Assembly (NCBI RefSeq): GCF_947502445.1
Contig: NZ_CANMZW010000053.1
Location: 1 to 32,916, forward strand
From: an uncultured Brevibacillus sp.
GTDB lineage: Bacteria; Bacillota; Bacilli; Brevibacillales; Brevibacillaceae
Length of the DNA stretch: 32,916 nucleotides
Direction: 5' to 3'
The number at the start of each line of letters is the position of its first letter. Position 1 is the stretch's first letter. A program made the position numbers and the translations under genes. Below are positions 1-7,084 of this stretch, one piece after another. The notes below the pieces were generated by a model. It did not search any database. It was given only the letters and a program-made list of their open reading frames with translations, and was not told the DNA's origin.

Positions 1-68
1 AGTGGTTGGTAACTACAAACCCCCACAGTGGACTTTCACCACCTAGTTAGTCGCCATGCGTGGCGCAC
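1..68 (-). mobile_element. group II intron, 5' end (partial, runs off window)
   Basis: Read on the minus strand from 68 downwards, the sequence begins GTGCG, the conserved 5' boundary of group II introns. A small hairpin follows at once (CGCCA/TGGCG), then the segment AGGTGGTGAAAGTCCACT, which forms a GTGG/CCAC stem typical of the start of domain I in bacterial introns. The boundary lies directly after a Rho-independent terminator and its T-run (69-106), which is the known target of bacterial class C group II introns. The rest of the ribozyme and any intron-encoded reverse transcriptase lie left of position 1. The class assignment rests on the insertion site and the 5' end only. Confidence 0.78.
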
Positions 69-106
69 TAAAAAATGAAGGCTGCTACACATTGTGCAGC
101 AGCCTT
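69..106 (-). terminator. intrinsic terminator of the dedA-yhaM operon
   Basis: A 9-bp stem AAGGCTGCT/AGCAGCCTT (78-86 with 98-106) is followed on the minus strand by CATTTTTTA (69-77). It lies just past the yhaM stop codon. The group II intron begins at the base after the T-run. Confidence 0.85.
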
Positions 107-110
107 CGGA

Positions 111-1058
111 TTAATACCCACGCCAAACCTTTCTTTTCAGTACTCCAGCATATGCCCATTCATCCTCTTCGCCCATGTCTGCGAGCGTTTGACCCAAGGC
201 ATTCATTTTACTGTCAATTTGATCGAGATAATGGAACAGGACAGCAGTTGGTGTCTTGCCCGAAACTGCGCTGCCCCAGCCATTTTCGACTTCACCGTGG
301 TGACTTAATATGCAATGCTTCAGATGCAGAACCTCTGCGTCACCCATAGGAATATCCAGTTTGCGGCAAATACTGCTTACCATCTCTACACCCATGACCA
401 GGTGACCGATTAATTGACCCGGTGTTGTATAATCGGGAGCTACTGGATCAGACAGCTCGTACAGCTTGCCGATATCATGCATGATGCAGGTAGCATAGAG
501 AATATCTCTGTCCACTTGCGGATAGAGCGGAAGCAATTTTTCCGCCGCAATGAGCAAAGAAACGATATGCTCCAATAAGCCATGATAGTAGTTATGATGC
601 ATCCTAACTCCGGCAGGGTAATGGCGGATTCTCTCGCGAATCTCACCATCTGCTAGCGCTTCGTTGATAATTGCTTTTAGCGTACCGCTTTGCAAGCCGT
701 TAATCTTCTGCTCCAGCTTGTCCCACAGTTCATCAACAGGTACAGGCGAGACCGGAATAAGCGATTCCATCAGAACCTCATCTGAAGCCGAGGCTGGCCT
801 GATTCGTTGAATGACCAGCTGCTTTTTCCCCCGATACATTTGAACCACAGCATCAATTTTTACAACTGACTTTACGGCAATGGCTTCTTTCATTTCCGCA
901 CTTACATCCCACAACTTGGCCATGAGTGTACCAGAGCGATCTCCCAGCTCCAGATTGAGATACTCACTTTGATTGCTTGCGACACCAGCTTCCTTGTTTT
1001 TTACCAGGCAAAACGCGACAACACGCTCTCCTTCCTGATAATCCGCGAGATATTTCAT
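111..1058 (-). CDS. yhaM: 3'-5' exoribonuclease YhaM
   Basis: A 315-residue protein matching the length of B. subtilis YhaM (about 314). An N-terminal OB-fold nucleic-acid-binding region (about residues 1-95) is followed by an HD phosphohydrolase domain. Metal-binding candidates are visible at H159/H164, the HD pair H194-D195 in MHDIGK, H219, H253/H254 and D279/D282. YhaM is a metal-dependent 3'-to-5' exoribonuclease acting on RNA and single-stranded DNA in the cytoplasm. The ATG has only a weak ribosome-binding site (AGGATGGGAC). It follows the DUF1232 gene by 21 nt, so it is probably the last gene of a three-gene operon with the DedA gene. The terminator lies 5 nt past the stop codon. Confidence 0.93.
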   Translation of the reverse strand: MKYLADYQEGERVVAFCLVKNKEAGVASNQSEYLNLELGDRSGTLMAKLWDVSAEMKEAIAVKSVVKIDAVVQMYRGKKQLVIQRIRPASASDEVLMESLIPVSPVPVDELWDKLEQKINGLQSGTLKAIINEALADGEIRERIRHYPAGVRMHHNYYHGLLEHIVSLLIAAEKLLPLYPQVDRDILYATCIMHDIGKLYELSDPVAPDYTTPGQLIGHLVMGVEMVSSICRKLDIPMGDAEVLHLKHCILSHHGEVENGWGSAVSGKTPTAVLFHYLDQIDSKMNALGQTLADMGEEDEWAYAGVLKRKVWRGY

Positions 1059-1079
1059 CGACTCGTCCCATCCTACGCC

Positions 1080-1610
1080 TTATTTTTTTCGAAACACGAT
1101 CTCTTCCAGCTTCTTCACGATTTTTTTGCCAACCAGATCGTCAGCTGCTTTGATCACCTTGGTAATTACCGCAAGCAAATCATCTTCGCCATTCCAATGC
1201 TCCCGTACGATAGCTTCATCTACGTCAACGAGAATTCTGCGGAGTGCATACACCGCAAGAACAACGTCATCCAAAAGACCTAAGCCGCCAACGAGCGCCT
1301 CAGGGATAAAGTCAATCGGTGCAATAAAGTAAGCAACTGCGGCACCAGCGATGGCTTTGGATGTGCCGCCTACCCGCTTGTCCATGATCAAACGTGCAAG
1401 CAGGACAAACAAATCCGGGGCGAGCAGGATGTAATTAGCGACCGTTTCGTTAACGCCCTTGTCTTTGATAAAGCTTTCAATCTTTGCACGCAGCTTGTCG
1501 TAGAAGCGCTGATGAGGCTCAGGCAGCTCAACAGGAATCAGCTCAACCGGCTTTCGAACAGCTGGTAAATTTTCGTTTTGCTTGTCTTGATTTCTGTCTT
1601 CCTCGTTCAT
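1080..1610 (-). CDS. DUF1232 (YkvA-like) domain protein
   Basis: A 176-residue protein with a charged N-terminal third and a hydrophobic core. The core holds the DUF1232 signature at about 94-115 (YFIAPIDFIPE, then a glycine-rich turn and LLDD). The molecular role of this family is not established; members are usually small and membrane-associated. The ATG overlaps the stop codon of the upstream DedA gene as ATGA, with a strong ribosome-binding site (GCAGGAGGAATCGAA), so the two are translationally coupled. The C-terminus is lysine-rich. I can assign the domain but not a function. Confidence 0.8.
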   Translation of the reverse strand: MNEEDRNQDKQNENLPAVRKPVELIPVELPEPHQRFYDKLRAKIESFIKDKGVNETVANYILLAPDLFVLLARLIMDKRVGGTSKAIAGAAVAYFIAPIDFIPEALVGGLGLLDDVVLAVYALRRILVDVDEAIVREHWNGEDDLLAVITKVIKAADDLVGKKIVKKLEEIVFRKK

Positions 1611-2221
1611 TTCGATTCCTCCTGCATTCGTTTTTTCATGTTTCTTTTACGGCGAATATACGAAACGCCAGCGATGATAATCAGCAGGGCTATGAAGAAA
1701 ATAGCGAGATTGCGGGAAATGAGATCAAAGACAGCCTCCCAGCGCTCCCCTAGCTGCCATCCAAGCGTCACAAACAAAACACTCCAAAATAATCCACCCA
1801 AATACGTATAGATCATGAAGGTAGGAAAAGGTAGCCGTGTAATTCCGGCAAAATAGGCGGTGAATTGCCGAACACCCGGTATGAAGTATCCCATCGGCAA
1901 AGCCCACTTGCCTACCCGATTAAACCAGTCTTCCGTTTTTTTATAAAGGGTGTAACCCATGCCCAGGCGTTTCCCATAACGCTCCAGAAAAGCAAAGCCT
2001 AAGGTTCTTCCGATCCAGTAGGCAGCTGTCATCGCGGTGACTGAACCGAGAAAGCAAACAAGCAGGGTTGGCCAATACTTCAGCTTACCTGTCGAGACAA
2101 GAAAGCCTGAGAATACGAGCAAGGTCTCCTCTGGCAGTGGCATTCCCAGTATCCCTAGAAAGAATAACCCAAACAAAGCGCCATATCCGTATTGCGAAAT
2201 CGAATCACCGATTGTCGCCAT
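1607..2221 (-). CDS. DedA family membrane protein
   Basis: An integral membrane protein of the DedA/SNARE-associated family, whose members include undecaprenyl-phosphate and phospholipid flippases. The conserved loop GMPLPEE sits near the N-terminus and is followed by a hydrophobic stretch, then RQFTAYFAGITR and a GW-L-GERW motif. Basic residues close the C-terminus. I prefer the ATG at 2221 (204 residues, the usual family length). The open frame extends in-frame to a GTG at 2296, but no good ribosome-binding site is seen there, and a third candidate is the GTG at 2233. It is first in an operon with the DUF1232 gene (4-nt overlap) and yhaM. Confidence 0.85.
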   Translation of the reverse strand: MATIGDSISQYGYGALFGLFFLGILGMPLPEETLLVFSGFLVSTGKLKYWPTLLVCFLGSVTAMTAAYWIGRTLGFAFLERYGKRLGMGYTLYKKTEDWFNRVGKWALPMGYFIPGVRQFTAYFAGITRLPFPTFMIYTYLGGLFWSVLFVTLGWQLGERWEAVFDLISRNLAIFFIALLIIIAGVSYIRRKRNMKKRMQEESK

Positions 2222-2339
2222 TACATCCGTCACAACCCTCACCACTTTTCCAGCGAATCTGCCCTCTTCATTATGCCAAAATATATAAGTATTCACAAAT
2301 CACAAGCTCAGTTAACAATCAGCTAGCATCCGCGTACGG

Positions 2340-2351
2340 TTACCTAGGTAA
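2340..2351. repeat. 12-bp perfect palindrome
   Basis: TTACCTAGGTAA is a perfect palindrome between the divergent DedA and DUF2062 genes. It lies in the presumed 5' UTR of the DedA transcript. It could be an operator, but nothing else supports that. Confidence 0.3.
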
Positions 2352-2389
2352 TACTTTCTCAGATAACTATTTTTCATTCTATAATTAAA

Positions 2390-2415
2390 TACGAATCATC
2401 CATGTTTTCGTTACG
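2390..2415 (-). promoter_or_regulatory. candidate ECF-sigma promoter of the dedA operon
   Basis: On the minus strand CGTAAC (2415-2410) is followed after 16 nt by CGTA (2393-2390). This resembles the TGAAAC-N16-CGTA/C pattern of extracytoplasmic-function sigma factors, with two mismatches in the -35. No good sigma-A promoter was found upstream of this operon. Confidence 0.3.
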
Positions 2416-2455
2416 TTGTACTGCAAATTCGCTGAGTAGTAAAACACCGTTTGGT

Positions 2456-2461
2456 TATAAT
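2456..2461 (+). promoter_or_regulatory. -10 element for the DUF2062 gene
   Basis: A perfect TATAAT lies 38 nt upstream of the chosen ATG. No matching -35 hexamer is visible at 16-18 nt. Confidence 0.45.
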
Positions 2462-2498
2462 GAAAAAATGGAGACGTGACAAACGAGGTAGAGACACC

Positions 2499-2987
2499 AT
2501 GTGGACAAAAATTTATCGTAAGCTGAAACTGGAATACTACAAGCTGATTCGCATGAAAGGGGCTCCATCCTTTGTCGCTCGCGGCTTCAGTGTTGGGATT
2601 TTTGTAGAATTTATTACCCTTCCTACCTTTGGACTCGCATTTTTATTGCTTTTTCCATTGGTCAAGCTGTTTCGTGCCAGCTTGCCCGCAAGCCTGATTG
2701 CTTTTGTAATTGGCAAGCTCGTCCTGCCAATTTTTATGGTCATTAATTACAATCTTGGATACGCGATCACGGGCAAGCCTTTGCAGGAGCATCTCGTCCA
2801 CAATAATGAGCCTTGGGAAAAATGGCTGATCTGGATGAAGGAAAAAGGACTCGCCTATTTCACAGGCAGTGCTGTCATGGGGCTCATCGTTGCCTTTTCC
2901 AGTTACTTCCTCGTTTCTGCCGCACTTCAGTTCTACCGTCGGAAAAGGATGCGTCGTTCTTTATCACATGGTCGCACGACTACGTAA
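2499..2987 (+). CDS. DUF2062 domain membrane protein
   Basis: A 162-residue protein with a basic N-terminus (WTKIYRKLKLEYYKLIRMKG) and then the DUF2062 pattern FVARGFSVGIFVEF. Two adjacent hydrophobic segments and a final membrane segment before a basic tail give about three or four membrane passes. The function of this family is unknown. The start at 2499 is chosen because GAGGT sits 9 nt upstream; the frame is open 48 nt further left to 2451, but that overlaps the -10 box. It stands alone, divergent from the DedA operon and closed by a strong bidirectional terminator. Confidence 0.82.
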   Translation: MWTKIYRKLKLEYYKLIRMKGAPSFVARGFSVGIFVEFITLPTFGLAFLLLFPLVKLFRASLPASLIAFVIGKLVLPIFMVINYNLGYAITGKPLQEHLVHNNEPWEKWLIWMKEKGLAYFTGSAVMGLIVAFSSYFLVSAALQFYRRKRMRRSLSHGRTTT

Positions 2988-2993
2988 GACAAC

Positions 2994-3041
2994 AAAAAGA
3001 CCGGTTGTTGACAACAAATCCGTTGTCAAACCGGTCTTTTT
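2994..3041. terminator. bidirectional intrinsic terminator
   Basis: A long stem AAAAAGACCGG...CCGGTCTTTTT, extended by TTGACAAC/GTTGTCAA, with A and T runs on both flanks. It separates the convergent DUF2062 gene (+) and the 73-residue gene (-). Confidence 0.9.
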
Positions 3042-3054
3042 CCTGCTCACAAAG

Positions 3055-3276
3055 TTATGCGAAGTAGCCTTTATCCCGCAGTTGCTCCATGATTTCGGCA
3101 ACAGTAATGTCTTGCTTCAACAGCTCCAACGTAACTTGTACTTGCTCTGGGGACAGGCCGTTCGCTCCCAGACTCTCGCTCACCAACACGAGGTTGGGGC
3201 GACGGAAGTATGTTTGCAAGGTACGCTTCACGCGTCCTTCCAGACTCGTTTTCAGCATCAATTCAGTCGTCGACAT
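3055..3276 (-). CDS. small hypothetical protein (73 aa)
   Basis: I do not recognise this protein. It is mostly helical in appearance, with a basic middle (GRVKRTLQTYFRRPN) and an amphipathic C-terminal half ending LRDKGYFA. It has no signal peptide and no membrane segment. The ATG at 3276 is chosen because AGAGGTGG lies 5 nt upstream; an in-frame GTG at 3285 would overlap that site. The gene has its own sigma-A promoter, a near-perfect palindrome at the transcription start and a terminator, so it looks like a genuine single-gene unit rather than a chance ORF. Confidence 0.7.
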   Translation of the reverse strand: MSTTELMLKTSLEGRVKRTLQTYFRRPNLVLVSESLGANGLSPEQVQVTLELLKQDITVAEIMEQLRDKGYFA

Positions 3277-3295
3277 CTGTTCCACCTCTTTCTAG

Positions 3296-3315
3296 AGAGA
3301 TTATGCATAACCTCT
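3296..3315. promoter_or_regulatory. 20-bp near-perfect palindrome, possible operator
   Basis: AGAGATTATGCATAACCTCT has 9 of 10 symmetric pairs around ATGCAT. It begins at the base next to the -10 box of the 73-residue gene, so it covers the expected transcription start, a typical repressor position. Confidence 0.45.
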
Positions 3316-3344
3316 ATTATCGTACAAAATCGCCCAAGAATCAA
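3316..3344 (-). promoter_or_regulatory. sigma-A promoter of the 73-aa gene
   Basis: On the minus strand TTGATT (3344-3339), a 17-nt spacer and GATAAT (3321-3316). The -35 overlaps the end of the MBL gene. Confidence 0.65.
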
Positions 3345-4165
3345 CCTTTCCGCGCAACAGCTTCTTTTATCAGTTGATTTCGGTTTTGCTCATGTTCCGA
3401 AAGCAAATTCGGATCGATCGGCTGATCGTCATAACTCATCCGTCCAAATCGGTCTTCCAGCTCTTTTTCATTTACTCCAGACGCCAGACCTTCGAAAATG
3501 ATGGCGCGTGCTTCGTTAAGATACTGTCGATCCCGATGGATTCTATGTAGTATATCTTCGTGTCCTTTTGCTGGAGCCCCATGCCCAGGAATGATTTCCT
3601 CTACCGCTCCATCCGTCACCAGCCGCTCAATCTTTTCGAGGCTTTCCAGATATGCAGCGCTATCGTTGATAAAAGGAAATTCCAAATTGGAGAGCATATC
3701 CCCAACTACAAGCAGCTTCCGGTCCCGAAAAAGCGTTGCCAGCTGATCTGGAGTATGACCCGGCACAGGCAGGAAATAAACCTCCTGCCAATCCTCAGCC
3801 TCTTCTACAAGCTTATAAAAGGAAGGTTGCTCGAAGTCATACGGACGAACCACATAATACGATCCGTCGAATCGCTTCACTTTGTTCAGCTTCTTTTCCA
3901 GCCGTCCAGACTTCATGATTTCATTTTGGGCGATGAGCTTGGCATCTGGAAACTTCGGGTATCCCGCTATATGATCCCAATCTCCATGAGTGAACACGAG
4001 CACTAGCTCTCGCCCATCCCTGACGCTTTGCACATAATCAAAAATCCCATCAATCTCCTGTGGAAAATACGCCGGATCAAACAAGTAGATATGCTCATCA
4101 GTCGACACAACGGTACTAGTCGTTTGCCACAAATAGCTGGTAAACAGCTTGTATGTTTGCCCCAT
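3341..4165 (-). CDS. MBL-fold metallohydrolase (HxDxDH variant)
   Basis: A 274-residue metallo-beta-lactamase-fold hydrolase. The metal-site motif reads THGDWDH (H60, D62, D64, H65), so the usual second histidine of HxHxDH is replaced by Asp. Other landmarks are PGHTPDQ at about 136, GDMLSN and IIPGHGAP, as in the fold's remaining metal ligands. The substrate cannot be told from sequence. The ATG follows the nadE stop codon after one nucleotide, so the two genes are co-transcribed, although a functional link to NAD synthesis is not evident. No terminator is seen behind it; the next gene's promoter overlaps its 3' end. Confidence 0.85.
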   Translation of the reverse strand: MGQTYKLFTSYLWQTTSTVVSTDEHIYLFDPAYFPQEIDGIFDYVQSVRDGRELVLVFTHGDWDHIAGYPKFPDAKLIAQNEIMKSGRLEKKLNKVKRFDGSYYVVRPYDFEQPSFYKLVEEAEDWQEVYFLPVPGHTPDQLATLFRDRKLLVVGDMLSNLEFPFINDSAAYLESLEKIERLVTDGAVEEIIPGHGAPAKGHEDILHRIHRDRQYLNEARAIIFEGLASGVNEKELEDRFGRMSYDDQPIDPNLLSEHEQNRNQLIKEAVARKG

Positions 4166-4166
4166 G

Positions 4167-4919
4167 TTAAATACCTGGCATGAGGTTGCGTTTGTGCTCC
4201 GAAATGCGGTGCAAGTAATCGATACGCTCTTTTGCTTCTGGACGTGTCTCGCCAGTGATTAAATAACGGTCGAGGTCTTCATAGGTAAAGCCCATTTCCT
4301 CTTCATCTGTTTGGCCTTCCCACAAATCAGCAGAAGGCGGCTTTGTAATAATGGATTCTGGAACACCCAACTCCGAAGCCAGGATTCTCATCTCATGCTT
4401 GGTCAGGCTCGCAACCGGATTAAAGTCAGCCAGACCGTCTCCACCCTTGGTCATATAGCCGACATGGACTTCACTGAGATTGCATGTATCAGCAACGAGG
4501 TATCCTTTTTGATTCGCGATGGCGTACAAGGTCGTCATGCGAAGACGTGCTTTCGTATTGCCTTTTGTTTTGTCATCCAATGGCAGAATGCCTTCAATAA
4601 CAGGAACAAGTGCATCGTACGCCGGCCCTACATCAATCGTCACGAGATTCAGATCAATCGCTTCAGCTAATTTCTGGGAATCCTCAGCATGAACGTCGAG
4701 GGAATAAGCTGGCAACCATACACCGATTACCCGATCGCGTCCCAAGGCACGTACACATAAAGCCGCTGTAACTGCGCTATCAATGCCGCCAGAGATACCG
4801 ACTACTGCCCCGCCCAGCCCAGGTCCATCAATTTGTTCACGAATAAAAGCAACGCGTTTTTCCACGTCTTCTTTTACATGTATCTGGTAGTTCGCCAGAT
4901 GTTCCTGAAACTTGTCCAC
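4167..4919 (-). CDS. nadE: ammonia-dependent NAD+ synthetase
   Basis: Catalyses the last step of NAD synthesis, amidating nicotinic acid adenine dinucleotide with ATP and ammonia in the cytoplasm. The ATP-pyrophosphatase P-loop SGGIDS is at 43-48. TKGNTKARLRM (about 118-128) and KPPSADLWEGQTDEEEMG near the C-terminus are family signatures. At 250 residues and without a glutaminase domain, it is the short ammonia-dependent type. The start is a GTG preceded by GGGGGTAGG. It is transcribed away from the methionine aminopeptidase gene, with the MBL gene immediately downstream. Confidence 0.95.
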   Translation of the reverse strand: MDKFQEHLANYQIHVKEDVEKRVAFIREQIDGPGLGGAVVGISGGIDSAVTAALCVRALGRDRVIGVWLPAYSLDVHAEDSQKLAEAIDLNLVTIDVGPAYDALVPVIEGILPLDDKTKGNTKARLRMTTLYAIANQKGYLVADTCNLSEVHVGYMTKGGDGLADFNPVASLTKHEMRILASELGVPESIITKPPSADLWEGQTDEEEMGFTYEDLDRYLITGETRPEAKERIDYLHRISEHKRNLMPGI

Positions 4920-5005
4920 GCTACCTACCCCCAGGTTGATTATTTCTCCCTCATCCTACCATGCTGTTTTGACTGTGGCAATTAGCCGAAAACAAGTCTA
5001 CACTA

Positions 5006-5011
5006 TATACT
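5006..5011 (+). promoter_or_regulatory. -10 element upstream of map
   Basis: TATACT lies 43 nt upstream of the map start codon. The best -35 candidate (TTAGCC at 4982, 18-nt spacer) is poor. Confidence 0.4.
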
Positions 5012-5053
5012 GTAGAGAACCATAGAATTTACACGAGGACAAGGAGAGAACCA

Positions 5054-5800
5054 ATGATTATCCTCAAAACGCCTGAAGAGATTGAATTGATGCGGGCAGC
5101 GGGCAAAATCCTTGCTGCGTGTCATCGCGAAATAGCGACCATGATCCGTCCCGGCATTTCAACGTGGGACATCGATCAATTCGTAGAGCAGTTTTTGGCG
5201 AAGCACGGTGCAACCCCTGAGCAAAAAGGCTTCCACGGTTACCCATATGCGACTTGCGGCTCGGTAAATGACGTGATCTGCCACGGCTTTCCGAAAAAAG
5301 AGCCCCTGCGTGACGGTGATATCGTAACGATTGATATGGTCGTTCGCAAAGACGGCTGGCTCGCTGATTCAGCCTGGTCTTATGAAGTAGGGACCGTTTC
5401 CCCGGAAGCGAAAAAACTGCTGGAAGTAACGGAAAAATCACTATATCTTGGCATCGAGCAAGCTGTCGTCGGAAACCGGATCGGAGACATCTCCCATGCT
5501 ATCCAGACGTACGCACAGGCCCAAGGCTACTCGGTTGTTCGTGATTTTACAGGACACGGAATTGGTCAGGAAATGCATGAAGAGCCGTATGTACCTCATT
5601 TTGGACCTGCCGGACGCGGCCAGCGCCTGAAGGAAGGCATGGTTATCACGATTGAACCGATGCTCAATATCGGGACGTATCATGTCTCGATTGACGAAGA
5701 TGGCTGGACTGCTCGCACTCGGGACGGAAAGCTTTCCGCACAGTTTGAGCATACGCTTGCCATCACAGCGGATGGGCCAGTCATTCTAACCAAACAATAG
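5054..5800 (+). CDS. map: type I methionine aminopeptidase
   Basis: Removes the initiator methionine from nascent proteins. The 248-residue pita-bread-fold enzyme shows the five metal ligands D94, D105, H168 (GHGIG), E201 (IEP) and E232 (FEHT), plus the substrate histidine H77. The segment after the second Asp reads DSAWSY rather than the more usual DTSRTF. The sequence resembles stand-alone paralogues such as B. subtilis YflG more than the copy in the ribosomal-protein operon; this is a judgement by eye. It is monocistronic with its own -10 box, the ribosome-binding site AAGGAGA and a strong terminator. Confidence 0.94.
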   Translation: MIILKTPEEIELMRAAGKILAACHREIATMIRPGISTWDIDQFVEQFLAKHGATPEQKGFHGYPYATCGSVNDVICHGFPKKEPLRDGDIVTIDMVVRKDGWLADSAWSYEVGTVSPEAKKLLEVTEKSLYLGIEQAVVGNRIGDISHAIQTYAQAQGYSVVRDFTGHGIGQEMHEEPYVPHFGPAGRGQRLKEGMVITIEPMLNIGTYHVSIDEDGWTARTRDGKLSAQFEHTLAITADGPVILTKQ

Positions 5801-5813
5801 GGATACTAAGAGA

Positions 5814-5859
5814 GAAAGAAGCCTTTTGTACATCATCTGGTACAAGGCTTCTTTCTTTT
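5814..5859 (+). terminator. intrinsic terminator after map
   Basis: GAAAGAAGCCTT(T)TGTAC pairs with GTACA(A)GGCTTCTTTC around an 8-nt loop and is followed by TTTTG. Confidence 0.9.
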
Positions 5860-5888
5860 GCCAATGTGCTGCACAGAACATCGGTGCC

Positions 5889-5917
5889 TTGACATGAAAT
5901 TGGCTGGTACGTATCAT
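5889..5917 (+). promoter_or_regulatory. sigma-A promoter of the LLM oxidoreductase gene
   Basis: TTGACA (5889-5894), a 17-nt spacer and TATCAT (5912-5917). The -10 region GTATCATGC is repeated imperfectly 20 nt downstream (GTATCATCATGC from 5931), which could mark a regulator site. Confidence 0.75.
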
Positions 5918-6001
5918 GCAAGTACATTTGGTATCATCATGCCAGGATGCAGATGCTCTGGCACACACGTCCCGCTCATCGTCAAAGGAGGGTCACTATT
6001 C

Positions 6002-7027
6002 ATGTCAGATACAAATCATTCCCGGACATTGCGCGATATTCCTTTGTCCGTTCTAGATCTTGCCCCTATCACCCAGGGGGGAACAGCCGCAGATTCCTTC
6101 CGCAACAGTCTGGATTTGGCTTTGCATGTTGAAAAATGGGGCTTCTTACGCTACTGGCTTGCCGAGCATCATTCGATGCCAAGTGTAGCAAGCTCCGCCA
6201 CTTCTGTCCTGATCGGCCATATCGCTGGGGGAACAACGAAGCTGCGCGTCGGCTCCGGCGGAATCATGCTTCCGAATCACTCTCCGTTAGTTATTGCGGA
6301 GCAGTTTGGTACGCTTGAATCACTTTACCCTGGACGGATTGACCTCGGTCTTGGTCGTGCTCCTGGATCAGATCAGCGTACTGCTCGTGCATTGCGTCGT
6401 GATATGCGCATCGGCGGCGAGGACTTCCCGGAGCTTCTGGAAGAGCTGCGCGAATATTTCCGACCACAAACGGAAGGTGCATCAACAGGTGTACGGGCAA
6501 TTCCTGGCGAAGGACTGAATATCCCGATCTGGCTTCTCGGCTCTAGCGACTTTTCTGCACGACTCGCCGGCCTTCTCGGGCTGCCGTTTGCTTTTGCCGG
6601 CCATTTTTCACCCAACTACATGCAGACTGCGCTGCAAACATATCGTCACTGCTTCCGCCCGTCCGAGATGCTGGACAAACCGTACGCGATGGTCGGTGTT
6701 AACGTGATGGCTGCGGATACGGATGAAAAAGCGCAGCGCCTGGCGACCTCTCATTTTCAGGCCTTTTTGAATATCGTTCGCGGGAACCTCCAACCGATTC
6801 AGCCGCCAGTAGACAATATGGATGAACTGTGGACCGAATTTGAAAAGATCTCGGTGCAATCCCAGCTACGCTCTTCGGTCATCGGCAGCCCAGACATCGT
6901 AAAGGAGGGGCTTGAGGAATTGCTGGCAGCGACCCAAGCCGACGAACTGATGATCACCACCCAAATGTATCATCATGCCGATCGCATCCGCTCCTTTGAG
7001 ATTGTCGCAGACATTTGGAAATCGTAA
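6002..7027 (+). CDS. LLM-class flavin-dependent monooxygenase (MsnO8/YhbW type)
   Basis: A 341-residue luciferase-like TIM-barrel protein. Motifs of the bacterial luciferase group-1 family are present: LSVLDLAPI near the N-terminus, AEHHSMP (about 55-61), GSGGIMLPNHSPL and RIDLGLGRAPGSD. Members bind reduced FMN and oxygenate small organic substrates; the substrate here is unknown. The ATG at 6002 is preceded by AAAGGAGGG with good spacing. The frame is open further left to 5858, but that stretch contains the promoter. It is convergent with the MFS exporter gene, and the two share a terminator region. Confidence 0.9.
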   Translation: MSDTNHSRTLRDIPLSVLDLAPITQGGTAADSFRNSLDLALHVEKWGFLRYWLAEHHSMPSVASSATSVLIGHIAGGTTKLRVGSGGIMLPNHSPLVIAEQFGTLESLYPGRIDLGLGRAPGSDQRTARALRRDMRIGGEDFPELLEELREYFRPQTEGASTGVRAIPGEGLNIPIWLLGSSDFSARLAGLLGLPFAFAGHFSPNYMQTALQTYRHCFRPSEMLDKPYAMVGVNVMAADTDEKAQRLATSHFQAFLNIVRGNLQPIQPPVDNMDELWTEFEKISVQSQLRSSVIGSPDIVKEGLEELLAATQADELMITTQMYHHADRIRSFEIVADIWKS

Positions 7028-7052
7028 GACAAACGACAATTTATTTCGAGAG

Positions 7053-7084
7053 AAAAGCGGCTGCTTTGTAAGGGCCGCTATTTT
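7053..7084. terminator. terminator between convergent LLM and MFS genes
   Basis: AAAAGCGGC and GCCGCTATTTT form a stem over a 13-nt loop. It overlaps the last codon of the MFS gene and serves the + strand gene best. Confidence 0.65.

Noticed and set aside
56..349. Plus-strand frames over the left edge
   Set aside because: They run antisense through yhaM and the intron, have no ribosome-binding site and no recognisable product.
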